Shown one piece after another: positions 46,069 to 56,815 of a DNA stretch of 64,000 nt. Numbering within the stretch: position 1 is the first letter of the stretch; each line of letters begins with the position of its first letter. The position numbers were made by a program, and so were the translations under genes. The DNA is from Toxorhynchites rutilus septentrionalis (Eukaryota > Arthropoda > Insecta > Diptera > Culicidae), in the NCBI RefSeq assembly GCF_029784135.1, contig NC_073744.1, forward strand, positions 103,227,303 to 103,291,302. The letters are read 5' to 3'. The notes beneath the pieces are model-generated. The model was not told the origin of the DNA. It was given only the letters and a program-made list of their open reading frames with translations, and made no database searches.

Positions 46069-46463
46069 ACTGCGAGATATCACTACTTTGTGATCACTGA
46101 AGCAATTGGCATGAAGCCTGCAATATCGTGTATTGAGAAGACATGCCTGCGTGACATGTATTCGATCAATTCTGGACATAGATCGTCCACGGACAAATGT
46201 GTAGTCTATCTGATCACACCATAATGTTGGGTGATTTCAATTCAGTCTACAAATGTATTGAATTGAACTGAATTGAAATCACCCAACATTATGGTGTGTG
46301 TAGAAAAATTTAATAAATATTGAGGAATTGTTTGGTTGAAAAATAGTTCTCGAGCAGCTCTGTTATTCGATCCTGACGGCGCATACACATTTACAATATT
46401 TATTAAATTGTCATCGTTCCCCAATTCGATACATACCAACCTCGAGTCCATGCTTCGTTGCAC
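46069..46463 (-). pseudogene. L1-like ORF2 endonuclease, middle and C-terminal part
   Basis: 46463-46300 gives INIVNVYAPSGS and IMLGDFNSV, core motifs of the APE-type endonuclease. 46213-46075, in another frame, gives DYTFVRG...RIDRIHV and SDHKVVI, the last motifs with the catalytic Asp/His. A local inverted duplication separates them. The enzyme nicks target DNA to prime reverse transcription. Confidence 0.82.
46215..46298. repeat. 32-bp perfect inverted duplication within the endonuclease sequence
   Basis: 46215-46246 is repeated exactly inverted at 46267-46298. The repeat is endonuclease coding sequence itself (the LGDFNSV codons), so it is a local copying accident, not a transposon end. 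Confidence 0.92.
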
Positions 46464-46477
46464 TCGCCTAAAGCGGA

Positions 46478-47971
46478 TCTTACACGGTCAACTTTATTGA
46501 CAATATGATGACATTTGAGAGCATAATGACAGCTGAACATGGCCGACCACGCAGAAATCCGGATTTTCTGATTTTCGAGCATCAATATCGTGACATTTCA
46601 TATAGATGCATGATGTTGACGTTTTACCTCACGGACTTCCAGACTGAGTTGCCAGATATGCAAGCACACATTTAATTTTTGTTAGTCTTTTTTGCGATTG
46701 CAATTAAAATTTATAAACTACTGAAATTGTAGGACTCATAAATGGAAGCTTTTGGTTTGGAAAACCGATACTTTGAATAGAAAATACAGTACTTTTCACG
46801 ATACAAAACAAAACTTCAAAGTAAACTGACAATGTGATGGTGAGAGAGTGGATGAAACTTAACAACGTTTTAGGAATTTTTTAACGTAGAACTCGGTCAT
46901 TCTTTGCGCTAGTGAGCGGGTTGTGTGTTTCTTCACACTCCGCTATAAAATTTGGAGAATGAGAAGATCTGGGAAAATCACAGATGAAAAAACATCATGT
47001 GTTAATTCAAGCTACAGTAGAATCCCGATTATCCGCGGAATAGTCGGGCAAACTCACCGCGATTAACGAAAATCGCGGATGACCCATTAAAGGACAAAAA
47101 AATGCAAACACGAAAAGAGATGTTTCAACATAAAAACTATGTTCTATCAATACAGAAATCAATCAATTATCCATCTATAAGGTCGTGTACACCAGTGGCT
47201 AAATAATGTAAAAGCCATGACCACAACAAAAGAGCATGGGCCTACCACTCACTAACAAATTCTGGAAAGGCGTGACTCGCAGTCACGAATAATCCCACGA
47301 AACCCGCTCGCGGATAATCGGGGTTCTACTGTGATAGTCTCATTTATGGAATAAAAACATTTGCTTGCAGATAAAATAACTTGCATATATTTTCGCAAAC
47401 TAAAATAATCTGGCATCTCTGAAACTGAAAGGAACAGTCTGTATTTGTGAAACGAGTATTATGATGTATTTTTGAGAAGAAAAACCGAATTCTAAAGTGT
47501 AAATTATGAATGAAAATTAACTTTTACGAATCAAATTAGTATTCTATGTGAATGCAAATCACTTTTTTTCTGCAAGTGGTGAGAAAATCCCATACAAAAA
47601 TTATGTCTGAAATTGACGTTATATTATAATAATACATTTTAGTAGGAATATCTGAAAATTCAGAGGAAGTAGGTTAAGTTAAGGTTAAGACTACGCGCTT
47701 CAACTAATTAAATAATACCAAGTAGATATTTTCATTCAAATTTTACCAATTGAAAATTGCCTTTTAGCCTTCTAATCTGATAGAGAATAGTTTGGATCCC
47801 AAACTCGAATGTCGCCACTAGCCATCGCGGATATTTTCTTGTCTCGGTTTGAGGGCGATATTGACCGTGTAAGGTGGAAAAATATTGATTGAGGTTAGAT
47901 CAGATATTGAAAGCCTATCTGTCACGATATTGAAGACACTTATTGTCAATCCGGTTGATCGTGTAAGGTGC
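46478..47971. mobile_element. TIR element in the L1-like endonuclease region, with a nested pogo-type MITE
   Basis: The left edge TCTTACACGGTCAACTTTAT and the reverse complement of the right edge (CACCTTACACGATCAACCGG) match over about 25 bases, and both continue with TTGACAATA. The L1-like endonuclease frame resumes to the right at 47972. About 1.5 kb with no ORF of note. Confidence 0.6.
47015..47331. mobile_element. pogo/Tigger-type MITE, 317 bp
   Basis: It begins CAGTAGAATCCCGATTATCC and ends with its inverse (GGATAATCGGGGTTCTACTG), the standard pogo-type terminus. A TA precedes it; the base pair after it is TG, so one copy of the TA has mutated. Confidence 0.85.
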
Positions 47972-48035
47972 CCATAACATTTATCCCATTTCGAACTGCC
48001 ATCGCTGTACCCCGCTGCGTTTCATTTACGTTCAA
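47972..48035 (-). pseudogene. L1-like ORF2 endonuclease, short internal piece
   Basis: The minus strand reads ETQRGTAMAVRNGI, a common segment of non-LTR endonucleases. It is isolated between two insertions and in frame with the piece at 48686. Confidence 0.7.
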
Positions 48036-48685
48036 TTGACGAATTTACTTTGGATTTACAACCAGATGGCGCAGCAAGTAAAATGAGGATGTTTTCTTTT
48101 TTTTGGTATGAAATTCGTTCAAATTTTTTAGAAAAATCAGAATTTATCTTCAAATTTTCCGGTTTCACGTATACTTTCCACGCTGAAAAGGTTAGAAAAT
48201 CATCATTTTACAATGTGCTACGTATATTACGAGGAATGGCTTGTTATAAGTATTGTAACTTTAATTTTTTTCAACTAAGTAAACGATGAATAGGGTGTTT
48301 TGCGCTAAAAATACTGCAAATCCTTCTCGTATCGGCCCCTACATAATCAATGATATCAGCCAATTTGATATGATATCGATTTCATCGCAATTATCCATAG
48401 TATCAATAACCGGTATGCATCATCAAACCTAAAATTTCCGAAGATTATCTATGACTTTGGTAAAATCGCTTGTCGAAACCATCGGCAATATACAAAACAA
48501 TAATTTTTTAACCATATACTGACGACATTTAGTGGCTGAAATGAATCTAAATAAAAATAAAATTAATAATTACGACCGAATCGCGCTTTTCAGTGCGTAA
48601 AATAAATAAACACCCTCACTTTTGTGGTTCTGAGCTCTAATGTAGATGTCGCATGAGCTGATTCAGCTTTGCGTAAATTCGTCAA
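48036..48685. mobile_element. 650-bp TIR MITE (TTGACGAATTTAC), copy D1
   Basis: It starts TTGACGAATTTAC and ends GTAAATTCGTCAA. The same sequence occurs inverted at 56165-56757 and as a palindromic dimer at 57597-58311. It splits the L1-like endonuclease frame. Confidence 0.82.
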
Positions 48686-48869
48686 TATCATATTGTAGCC
48701 ATATATAATAACATATGCAATCACCAACTACCTCTTGGAATGCAATGATATCTAAATCTAGTGAACGTACGAATGCCCTCAGCGCGTTGATTTTGTTATT
48801 ATTGCATATGCCGTTTAGATTAATGGTTGCGAAAGTGTATGAAAAAATTTGTATATTTACTCTAGCCAT
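48686..48869 (-). pseudogene. L1-like ORF2 start: endonuclease N-terminus
   Basis: The frame from the ATG at 48869 reads TFATINLNGICNNNKINALR and LDIIAFQEVV, the first two motifs of APE-type endonucleases (Asn and Glu metal-site residues). It stops at the D1 MITE. This ATG is taken as the ORF2 start. Confidence 0.85.
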
Positions 48870-49399
48870 TATTATTGATTACTTGCCGTCGCTTTTCGAC
48901 CTCGTTGATCGTCGTGCTCTCGTGTTGTCTACTATTGGCGATCTAACGTACAAATCTACACCTAGGCGGCGCTGCGGTGAAAGTGATGATGGTTTTAAAT
49001 TTTGCCATGTGAGCTTATGGAAGGTTTGTAGTTCTTTCCATAAATTACAATGTTATAATCATAAAAGATTATTTGATTGCGATGAGTTTATAAGAAATTT
49101 AATTCTGCGCAATTTTATATATAACATGTTATTTATTTACCTCTTTCAGTAGTGAAAACTATAAAAATGTTGACAATGGTTGAATTAAAGAAGGAAATTC
49201 GAGAGCACAATCAAACACAAGTAGAAAAATACACGATTCCTGCATGTGAGAACTACCTTGGAAAGCCCGGAAGTAAAATATACGTGATTTGTTTTTGAGT
49301 TTTAGGTTACATTAGCATCATTTTCTTAGTTCAAAAACAAAATCCAGATGTCTCACCGATCGTTTACGTTTTGCGTTAGATCGCCAATTTCATCGTCAG

Positions 49400-49945
49400 A
49401 AATTTCCATAGGAGGAGAGTCTCTCCGCTCTGCTCGGGTAAGAGAGTTTGATTCGTTGGAGGGATACGTGGCCGATCACTCACCATGCTGCTCGTCATTG
49501 GTTTGTGTGTTTGGTAGATAGTCCGCTCATTCGTTGGATCGGTGTGTGGTGCTGTGGTTTTAACTGCTTTTTCCCTAGATTTCCAGGGGTTGAGCGGGGC
49601 GTTTGTAATGACTTTGGGATTGCTGTGTTATGTTTTGTTGGGTCGACAAATGTGTTTTTTGTGGTGGTGTGGTGCTTTTTCTTGTACGGAATCGGCATGC
49701 TCTCTTGTCGGACCGACAAGCACTTTGGAGTAGAGCGTTGAACTTTTGCTTTGAGTCGATAGTTTCACTCGGTTTTCAGCGCAGCTGGTCCCGAAATGGA
49801 CCTCCTGATTACAGTGTCTACAAGTTTGTATTTGATTTGTGTAGGTGCAGTGGCTGCTGTAACCTTTGAAGTTTACGAAAGATGGAATTGAAGAATTCAT
49901 GCGTATGCGTACAATTTGTACGCCGCTCGGGGTTTGAGAGAAGAA
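49400..49945 (-). pseudogene. L1-like ORF1 C-terminal part with zinc knuckle
   Basis: The minus strand reads SGVQIVRIRMNSSIPSFV and then CRHCNQEVHFGTSC, a C-x2-C-x4-H-x4-C zinc knuckle near 49820-49860, followed by a Ser/Thr/His-rich tail. ORF1 proteins of this group bind the element RNA. It is cut off upstream by the 2.6-kb block at 49946. Confidence 0.82.
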
Positions 49946-52524
49946 CTGTGAACGACACATTTCATGTTTGATGCTAATAGCAGAGAAGAGAAGTGGAACA
50001 TTAGAGAAAAAAGTGGCAACGATTTGTGGCAAGAAAATGTAAACAGTGAAAAAATTGACAGATGGTTTACGCTCTAAAAATTGAACATAATGTTAAGATG
50101 TCTCTAAAACGGTGGGAGACGTCATATATAAGGTGGGAGGTTCGTATATAATGTTATTAATGTTGGCATCATCATGATAAACACGGCGAATGGGATAGAA
50201 TTACGAACTGAAAATTGAATAAAAAAAATTGAATCGAATAAAAAAAAGCACGCCGAAAGTGCTGTGGACAAATATTTGCATGCATATGCAACAATATGCA
50301 TTTTTATCGGTTTATGTATAATGTCGTTAATATTTGCATTATCAAAATAAACCCATATGTATTGTAATCATAACTTGCTGTGCTATTCATAACAACATTT
50401 ATGGTCTTATTCCACCAATGATGACAAATGTGTAATTTACGAATGAAGCTTCGCCATAGAAACTGAACATTGAATAAAAAAAATTAAAATGTGGAAAGAT
50501 CATCAGTTGAAATGTTTTAGAGCATTCTCATCGAAATAAATTGAATGATACAATAATTATACGACTAGGTAATGTAAGTACGCTTAAAAAACAACATAAA
50601 AATAGATTTCTGAATAAATTACATTTTTTTCAAACCCCGTAAAAAGCCATTTTAATTTTTTTAAATACCCTCTGTTGGTATTGTATCTAGAATTCACAAG
50701 GTAATGAAACGTTAACATCAATTAGTTTCTAATAATCAGCTTTTTAGCCGGGGAAATTAACACATATATTTATATAAAGAACACACCTCTGATTTTTTTA
50801 TGTGTTCCGAAACCATATAAACTATAAAAAAACGGTTACTATTGTTAATCATGAAAACAAAATTCATTTTTTTCGCAATGGAAAAATATTGCCAAAAAAA
50901 ATTGTAGCTCATTGGCTTTAATTTGATATATCGATCATCTCGGTTAAAATTATAACTCAAAAAAGAAAAAAAAAGAACACATCTCATTTTGAGTAAAAAA
51001 TGGAAATGTGTGAAAAATCCTCAGTTTTCAAAAAATTATAGAAAATTATAGCGCCGTTGGTCCCGAGACCATGTAAACTATGAAAAATAGATACAATTAA
51101 TAATTACGAAAACAAAATTCAAATTTCAAGTTTGATATTTTCCCAAAAAAGACTAGCTAAATAATTTCAATTTGATGTGTCGATCATCTGAATCGGCTTA
51201 GTGGTTCAGAAGTTATGAGTTTTTGATAAAAGTCATTTTTGGGAAAAGTGTGAAAAAATCGAATCACCCAAAAAAAATACAGGTTCAATGTTTTACCATA
51301 TCGAAAACACGCTACCAATTTTCACGAAAATCTGAAAACCACTGTATCAGTTTGGCATGGAATGGCTGAAATAATACTGCAATAGTTCACAAATTTCAAA
51401 GTAAGCGTTTTTCTTGTTGTTTTTCATGTCTTTTAGTGCGGCCATAATAATAATTAGGATTGCTGCATTTGGATTGATGCTAGAAAATATAAGTATCATC
51501 AACTTCCTTTAATAGTGGATGTGATGTAATTCACTTTATATTTGTATATATATTTCTATATATTTTCAAACGAACACGTTTGTCAAACAAACTGCAAAAC
51601 TAAAAACTTTTATATTGTGCCTTCATTTTTTGAGTTTAACATTCAAAGACTAGCAAAGACCAACTAGCGAACCCAATAAGCGCCAATAAGCGAATGTGTA
51701 CTGTAAAACTGTAAAAAAATATGAAAAATACACAATCGAAGACTCTTTTTGTCGTTTATGAGTTTGGTTTTTTTAAGTTACTACTAGACATGTTTGCGGA
51801 TTAATAGAAAGATACGATATGTTGATCCTTGAAATAAGTTTGAATGTTGAGAATTGGAAAAAAAATATAAAATTCATGTGAATGGAGACGACTTTTGTGT
51901 ACAGCACATACCACTGGGGCCTATTGCTGATTAAGTAAGTAAGATTCATTCCAAAACGTCATAACTTTTTAACCATTGAGTCGATTTCAAAAATCGACAT
52001 ATGAAATGAAATCTTATTCTTCTATGAATCAACTTCAGTCGGTCTTTCAAACAAACTCAGAAATTAAATACTACAGAAAAACTTTAATTATAAAGCTTAG
52101 AAAATTTGCCACTTAATTTTCCACAATTCGTTCTTTCAAACGTCACTTGAATTGTCAAAATGATAGGTCAAAGCACAAAAAGCAGGAAAAATTAACAAAT
52201 AATGGGGGGTAAATAATAATGCAAAGATAATCATGGATTTTTAATAACCATCTCAGAAAAATATTGAAAAAAAAAACATTTCATTTTTAATTTCTCTTTC
52301 AAATTTCGATAAAATTGCACTGAATAGTTAAAGAACGGCAACATTAATATTTGAATAAACTTATTTAATTATACACATGTTTATATAAACCTTCCCATCT
52401 TAGCATTCTTCATTAAAGACCTTGCGTCAAGACAGCTAGAAATCCATACACTCTCAAATCAAGTGTGCCTGAAAAAATTATATTCTTCACGTAAACAAGC
52501 GATGAAAATGTGGACACTTTTTAG
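49946..52524. other. 2.6-kb AT-rich insertion in the L1-like ORF1
   Basis: ORF1 coding stops at about 49945 and resumes at about 52525. Between them is AT-rich DNA with no ORF over 80 codons. A segment near 51184 also occurs near 7590. Terminal repeats were not identified. Confidence 0.5.
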
Positions 52525-53178
52525 TTAGTGAATTGTAAGGAGTTCCACTGCTGTGCTAATAGTCTCTCCATAATTTGAGAGATATTCCACAATCCACTCT
52601 TCTGGCATCTTCGGTGGCAGATGATGTAATTTCACGTCGGTTCCACCATCCTCCACGTAAAGTCTCATACGGTGAGGATTGCCATTGTTGTTGAGAACGA
52701 ACTTATCGTCGTACTCCTCCACTACCTCTCGAACCGCCTCTTGTGTTCTAAGTTCCACGAATACTTTTCCTTCGATCCGATCGATTTGTATGGTAGCTAC
52801 CAAGACGGGTCTATGGTACTAGGTGAGGCCGTTTCGTCACTAAGTTGGTTAGGGGAGCGGTATATGAAAACAGTACGGAAGAAAGCAGAAGGGGAATTAT
52901 TTCCTTGAAGCGTGAAAGAGACAGACTGATCAGGAGCGAGCTTCGGCACTAGCGTATTGTGTTTTGTTTACAAACAAAACACAGTAGATTTCCAAGATGG
53001 CTGAAGAGTGGTTTTAGCAAGTTGGCCCACCTTAGGATATACTTCTACGCGCCTTGGTAGCTACTTCTACTGGTGTCAGCTTCAAGTTTTTAGCGATGAA
53101 GTTGAAAATACTTTCGTCTCTCAACTTGCGTAATCCTTGAATATCGATGAAGAAGTTATGTTTCCTCAACGAATCCAT
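52525..53178 (-). pseudogene. L1-like ORF1 N-terminal part, split by a MITE
   Basis: The start is the ATG at 53178. The frame reads KHNFFIDIQGLRKLRDES and NFIAKNLKLTPVEVA down to about 53057, then continues after the MITE from about 52800 with QIDRIEGKVFVELRTQEAV, LYVEDGGTDVKLH and LPPKMPEEW. The second part is the RRM-like/gag region typical of mosquito non-LTR ORF1 proteins. Removing the MITE and one 8-mer restores the frame. Confidence 0.82.
52801..53056. mobile_element. CAAG-type MITE, 256 bp, 8-bp TSD GTAGCTAC
   Basis: GTAGCTAC at 52793-52800 and 53057-53064. Ends CAAGACGGGT and CGCGCCTTG. Same family as 45583-46060, including the TGTGTTTTGTTT hairpin and CCAAGATGGC. Confidence 0.92.
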
Positions 53179-53376
53179 TTTCGAGGTTGGGGGCTTAGTC
53201 TTATGAGCAAGCTTTAAACCCCTAATGTATACGGTACTGATATAAAATTTTTGATTTTAAATTTCCGATCACTTTGATTTACGTCTGCTCAACACGAATG
53301 CTTAGCGGTGTATGAGTTAATATAAAACGTAGCTATATTAAAAAATGTTTTTTATCTTAATACAAATACAAACGTG

Positions 53377-53580
53377 CAGGTCTCCAGTTCCCTGTTGGTC
53401 GCATTCACTGATTGCTCCGCAAGGGCAACTAGGCCGAACGGATTGGTGCCGGAGCACCAGTATACCTAACAGCGATTATAGAGTTTCGGCCGTCGGAGTG
53501 CTCGAGTTGGCTTGCAAAGCTGCTCACGACAATCAGAAAATCCGCATCAAGAACAGAGCAGCTTCGGTTCGGCGCTCATC
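53377..53580 (+). pseudogene. Histone H2A pseudogene (truncated at the N-terminus)
   Basis: The plus strand reads [11 protein letters not shown], stop (for Arg), LLRKGN, stop (for Tyr), AERIGAGAPVYLTAI, and then after a frameshift near 53490 VLELACKAAHDNQKIRI. These are the core H2A blocks (L1 loop, alpha-2, the VLELAGNAARDN segment). Homology fades after about residue 82. The two stops and the shift are shared with C2, so the gene was dead before the copies separated. H2A normally pairs with H2B in the nucleosome. Confidence 0.93.
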
Positions 53581-53790
53581 AAGGCAACAATTAGTTTCAG
53601 TGAGTGGCAAAGTGTTTCTCCGGCACGTCGCATTAAATGTAATTTACTGAACAACATGTCACAATGGGATGGATGGGAAGAAATTTTCCAACTGTGAAAG
53701 CTGTGGCGAGTGGCAAATGCAATAGCTAAACAGGAAGGTTTAACCGAACAAGATGGGAATATCGAGTGATAACAAAAACACAACACCAAA

Positions 53791-53806
53791 GGTTCTTTTC
53801 AGAACC
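53791..53806 (+). promoter_or_regulatory. Histone mRNA 3' stem-loop in C1
   Basis: GGTTCTTTTCAGAACC is the six-base-pair stem, four-base loop of replication-dependent histone mRNAs, the site bound by SLBP, followed by the usual ATCA. Its presence shows the captured segment was genomic histone DNA reaching past the mRNA end. Confidence 0.93.
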
Positions 53807-53983
53807 ATCAACATATCCATAAAGAGTAAACAGTAAACTAATCCATTTTTCAGGTAGATAGGTAGGTATTCACGTAGGAGAAGAAAATAAAACAATATAT
53901 TTAAAATATATATTTAACAAAAGCTGTCCCCTTTGTATAGTCCTACGTCACTCCGGTTATGTCCCCGACATTACCCACCCGTC

Positions 53984-54140
53984 TTTTTTCATTATTTTCT
54001 TATATTTCTATACACATTATGTTAACTTGCTGCATTGTCGTTAGAGTACAACTTTGCTGCTACTTCATTCTCGGATACAGGTACAAATGAATGATACTAT
54101 TGGGTACCTGGAATTTGTTTGGTGTTATCATACATGCTAC
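53984..54140. other. Spacer
   Basis: AT-rich, no feature supported. Confidence 0.4.
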
Positions 54141-55377
54141 TCAACTCTTCCACACCCTGATCATATTCTTCTTGTGACATATGTGAAAATGACAATTTTG
54201 CGTTCGCTCGCTAGCCCAGTTGAATAACGTCTTTGCACTCGTAATCGGATGTTCATGCTGCCTAGTCAAACTAGCTCTTGTTGCCATCCGTTTTAATGTA
54301 CCACCAATTGCATCACAAGGTCCTTTGCCGTGTGATGTTGCAAAAATGCCGTATTTCGATTTAAACTGACATAAACTCGCAAAATTTTTCCTATTTATAT
54401 ACTGGGATGCAGCACCATCCAACATGAATTTTATTCTTTTTACCTGCATTTGTTGTTCAAAAAATGATACCAATTTAGATTTAGATACTTGCACAGCTAT
54501 TGTGTCATGACTTAAAACTTCAGTTATAACTACAAAGCCTAAATTTGCCAGAGAACCTTTTTCATCTCTATAATAAACAACGAATGGATGGATTGTTGCT
54601 TGATCATTGTTCCAGTGATGACTTTGAACTTCATCTTGAAGCACAAATGAATAATTTTCGGAAAAATCGCAAATCACAACAACCTCATTTTCTTGCAAAT
54701 TAGCTTTTATATTGTTAAGAAATGTGGACTGTTGTGTTTTGATGTAATCATGAGTAAGTAATTTTTCTATTTTTTCGCATAAATACGATACAAATTCTTC
54801 CGCCGGTTTTACAAGAGTTTCTATGTCGCATCGATCAGTAGAAATCCATTGTGCATAAGTGATTTCAATGAAATTGCGTGCCGGAAGTTTCCAAACTCGT
54901 CCATTGTTAAGTATTTCTTACATTCACCAAGGTAACAGTATTTTGATCTATTAGATATGTTACATAGTATTTTTTCCATATATTTTTTGCATACAATGTT
55001 AAAGGAATATTTTTTTGAGACTATGAAGCATAAGATTTACATTTTCATGGAATGTACAAACACAAACGTTATGGTTTCCTGAACTACTCAGCAATATGCA
55101 ATGCTTCGGACGCATGGATGCAAAAGAGCTAAACCCAATTTTGCAATTTGGATTAAGTTCCTTAAATCTGTTGAAAGTTTCCCGTAATGATGTAGTTAAT
55201 AACCTTTCTTGAATGTGTTGACGCTTCCCATCTTTGGCTACAGAAATATAGGGCCTGATCACGAACATCACTGCCACGTATGCTTTCACGTACCTTACAC
55301 ATAATCTTTTTGTGTCTATCATCATTGTCACGGACAGTTGCGTGTAAAATTGAACTCCGTGAAGTGAAAGTGTTCAT
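54141..55377 (-). pseudogene. Transposon-like gene of unassigned family (broken)
   Basis: Three minus-strand frames in order: 55377-55162, 55331-54999 and 54698-54141. They include IGFSSFASMRPKHCIL and GNHNVCVCTFHENVNLML, then DFSENYSFVLQDEVQSHHWN, KFMLDGAASQY and ATSHGKGPCDAIGGTLKR. I recall this motif set from multi-copy insect and cnidarian proteins of unknown function; the spaced Asp residues would fit an RNase H-fold transposase, but that is inference. At least two frame breaks. It lies between the inverted H2A-bearing ends C1 and C2. Confidence 0.5.
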
Positions 55378-56077
55378 TTCCCGTTTATAAGAGACATGTT
55401 GGTTGGACGTTTGAACGTTATGTAGGTAAAATTAATACAGCGTATGAGATAGTGTTCCATTTAATTAAACGTATATTTTGAAATGACAAGTTTGCGATTA
55501 TATCTCGATGATTAGTTTGCTGAATCAAATGCTGGCTCAAAGATGAGAAGGAGTACTTGGTTGCTCGGGAATAATGTAGTTGTTGAACTAGAGATAAAAC
55601 ATGACTATTATGTTTAATAAACGAAATCTCGCATATCCTTGTACTTAGCTCTGTCTTACTCGTTTGAATAGTGAGAAATATTTTTATTTTTTATGAACCG
55701 TTTCTACAATTTTGATGAATATCTTCTATATCTCAGAACAAACCCGAATTTATCCACCTCACGATCAGTATAATCTGAGCTACTCCCATATGGGATTCTG
55801 AAGTTTAATCCTCTTATCTTTCCCATTCTCGTGTAATTTGATAAACGTGACATGAGGTTTGATTTAATTATTTAAACAGAAACTGTTCAGCAGCGTCGGT
55901 CAGAAGCATAATCCTCATAGAAAACATGTGATGGATTTCAAGGAATTCGACAAAAGCGGAAAGTGATTCAGATTTTCTTTAGATGGAAAAAGAACTAGAG
56001 ATGAATTTAAAAACAGTATCTTGTGAATGCTTTGCAATAATATTTTCCTTGTTTGAAACTTACTATCACTTTTTTAA
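55378..56077. other. Intergenic, nothing recognised
   Basis: AT-rich, ORFs all short. No repeat relationship noticed within the window. Confidence 0.4.
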
Positions 56078-56164
56078 TTGGCGATCTAACGCAAAACGTA
56101 AACGATCGGTGAGACATCTGGATTCTGTTTTTGAACTAAGAAAATGATGACAAGGTAACCTAAA
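56078..56164 (+). repeat. Second copy of the L1-like ORF1/ORF2 junction segment
   Basis: ATTGGCGATCTAACGCAAAA and the following 60 bases match the reverse complement of 49305-49392 with a few changes. This is a fragment of a second copy of the L1-like family, in plus orientation. Confidence 0.75.
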
Positions 56165-56757
56165 ATTGACGAATTTACGCAAAGCTGAATCAGCTCATGC
56201 GACATCTACATTAGAGCTCAGAACCACAAAAGTGAGGGTGTTTGTTTATTTTACGCACTGAAAAGCAAAATTCGGTGGTGATTATTCATTTTATTTCTGT
56301 TCAGATTCATTTCAACCATTAGATGTCGTCAGTATATGGTAAGAAAGTTAGGGCTTTGTATATTTACGATGGTTTCAACACGCGATTGGACCAAAGTCAT
56401 TGATAATCTTCAAAAATGAAAAATTAAGTTTGATAATGCATACCGGTTATTGATACTATGGATAATTGCGATGAAATCGATATCATATCAAATTGGCTGA
56501 TATAATTGATTATGTAGGGGCCGATACGAGAAGAATTTTCAGTATTTTTAGCGCAAAACACCCTATTCATCGTTTACTTAGTTGAAAAAAAAATAAAGTT
56601 ACAATACTTATAACAAGCCATTCCTCGTAATATACATAGCACATTGTAAAATGATGATTTTCTAACCTTTCCAGCGTGGAAAGAATACATGAAAGCGGGA
56701 AATTTGAAGATAAATTCTGATTTTTCTAGAAAATTTGAACGAATTTCATACCAAAAA
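56165..56757. mobile_element. TIR MITE, copy D2 (inverted relative to D1)
   Basis: It starts TTGACGAATTTACGCAAAGC and follows the inverse of D1 up to CATACCAAAAAAAT, where it is cut by a Helentron-like 3' end (see 56759). Confidence 0.8.
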
Positions 56758-56758
56758 A

Positions 56759-56815
56759 ATGGGTGGGTTATATCTATGATATAACCGCAAGGTTGACGTG
56801 GGACTACCTTAGCTT
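56759..56815 (-). mobile_element. Another Helentron-like 3' terminus
   Basis: On the minus strand: TAGTCCCACGTCAACCTTGC, then GGTTATATC, TAT, GATATAACC and CACCCA into a T run. This is the A/B/C type of 3' end with a perfect 9-bp hairpin stem. The matching 5' end may be at 58432-58441 (a GCGTAGGACTAC motif on the minus strand), which would make the element about 1.7 kb with the D3 MITE inside, but this is uncertain. Confidence 0.6.

Larger units (their letters stand above)
31629..53373 (-). mobile_element. L1/Tx1-like non-LTR retrotransposon, fragmented by nested insertions
   Basis: Pieces of one minus-strand element can be followed in order across 21.7 kb: ORF1 start (53178), ORF1 zinc knuckle (about 49860), ORF2 endonuclease (48869 downward), RT (45400-44154 and 32999-32602), C-terminal part (32062-31660), an AATAAA signal (about 31651-31657 on the complement) and a poly(A) tail (31629-31638). 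At several junctions the reading frame continues exactly across the insertion. Insertions include an errantivirus, two or three 8-bp-TSD MITEs, a 650-bp TIR MITE, a 1.5-kb TIR element, a foldback and a 2.6-kb AT-rich block. The WNG...GGLGL block in the thumb favours the L1/Tx1 group. Confidence 0.8.
53377..53983 (+). mobile_element. 3' part of H2A-carrying Helentron-like element, copy C1
   Basis: It ends with TAGTCCTACGTCA, a hairpin (GGTTATGTC, CCC, GACATTACC with one mismatch) and CACCCGTC into T6, the same plan as subclasses A and B. From 53377 to 53983 it is the inverted near-identical copy of 59223-59829. The left side is cut off abruptly at 53373, where the 5' end of the L1-like element begins. 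Confidence 0.75.

Noticed and set aside
46864..46900. A further A/B-type 5' end (AACGTAGAACTCGGTCATTC)
   Set aside because: It resembles the motif but the palindrome is broken and there is no matching 3' end. Too weak to list.
49448..49869. Cys/Val/Phe-rich plus-strand ORFs
   Set aside because: Antisense of the ORF1 zinc-knuckle region of the L1-like element.
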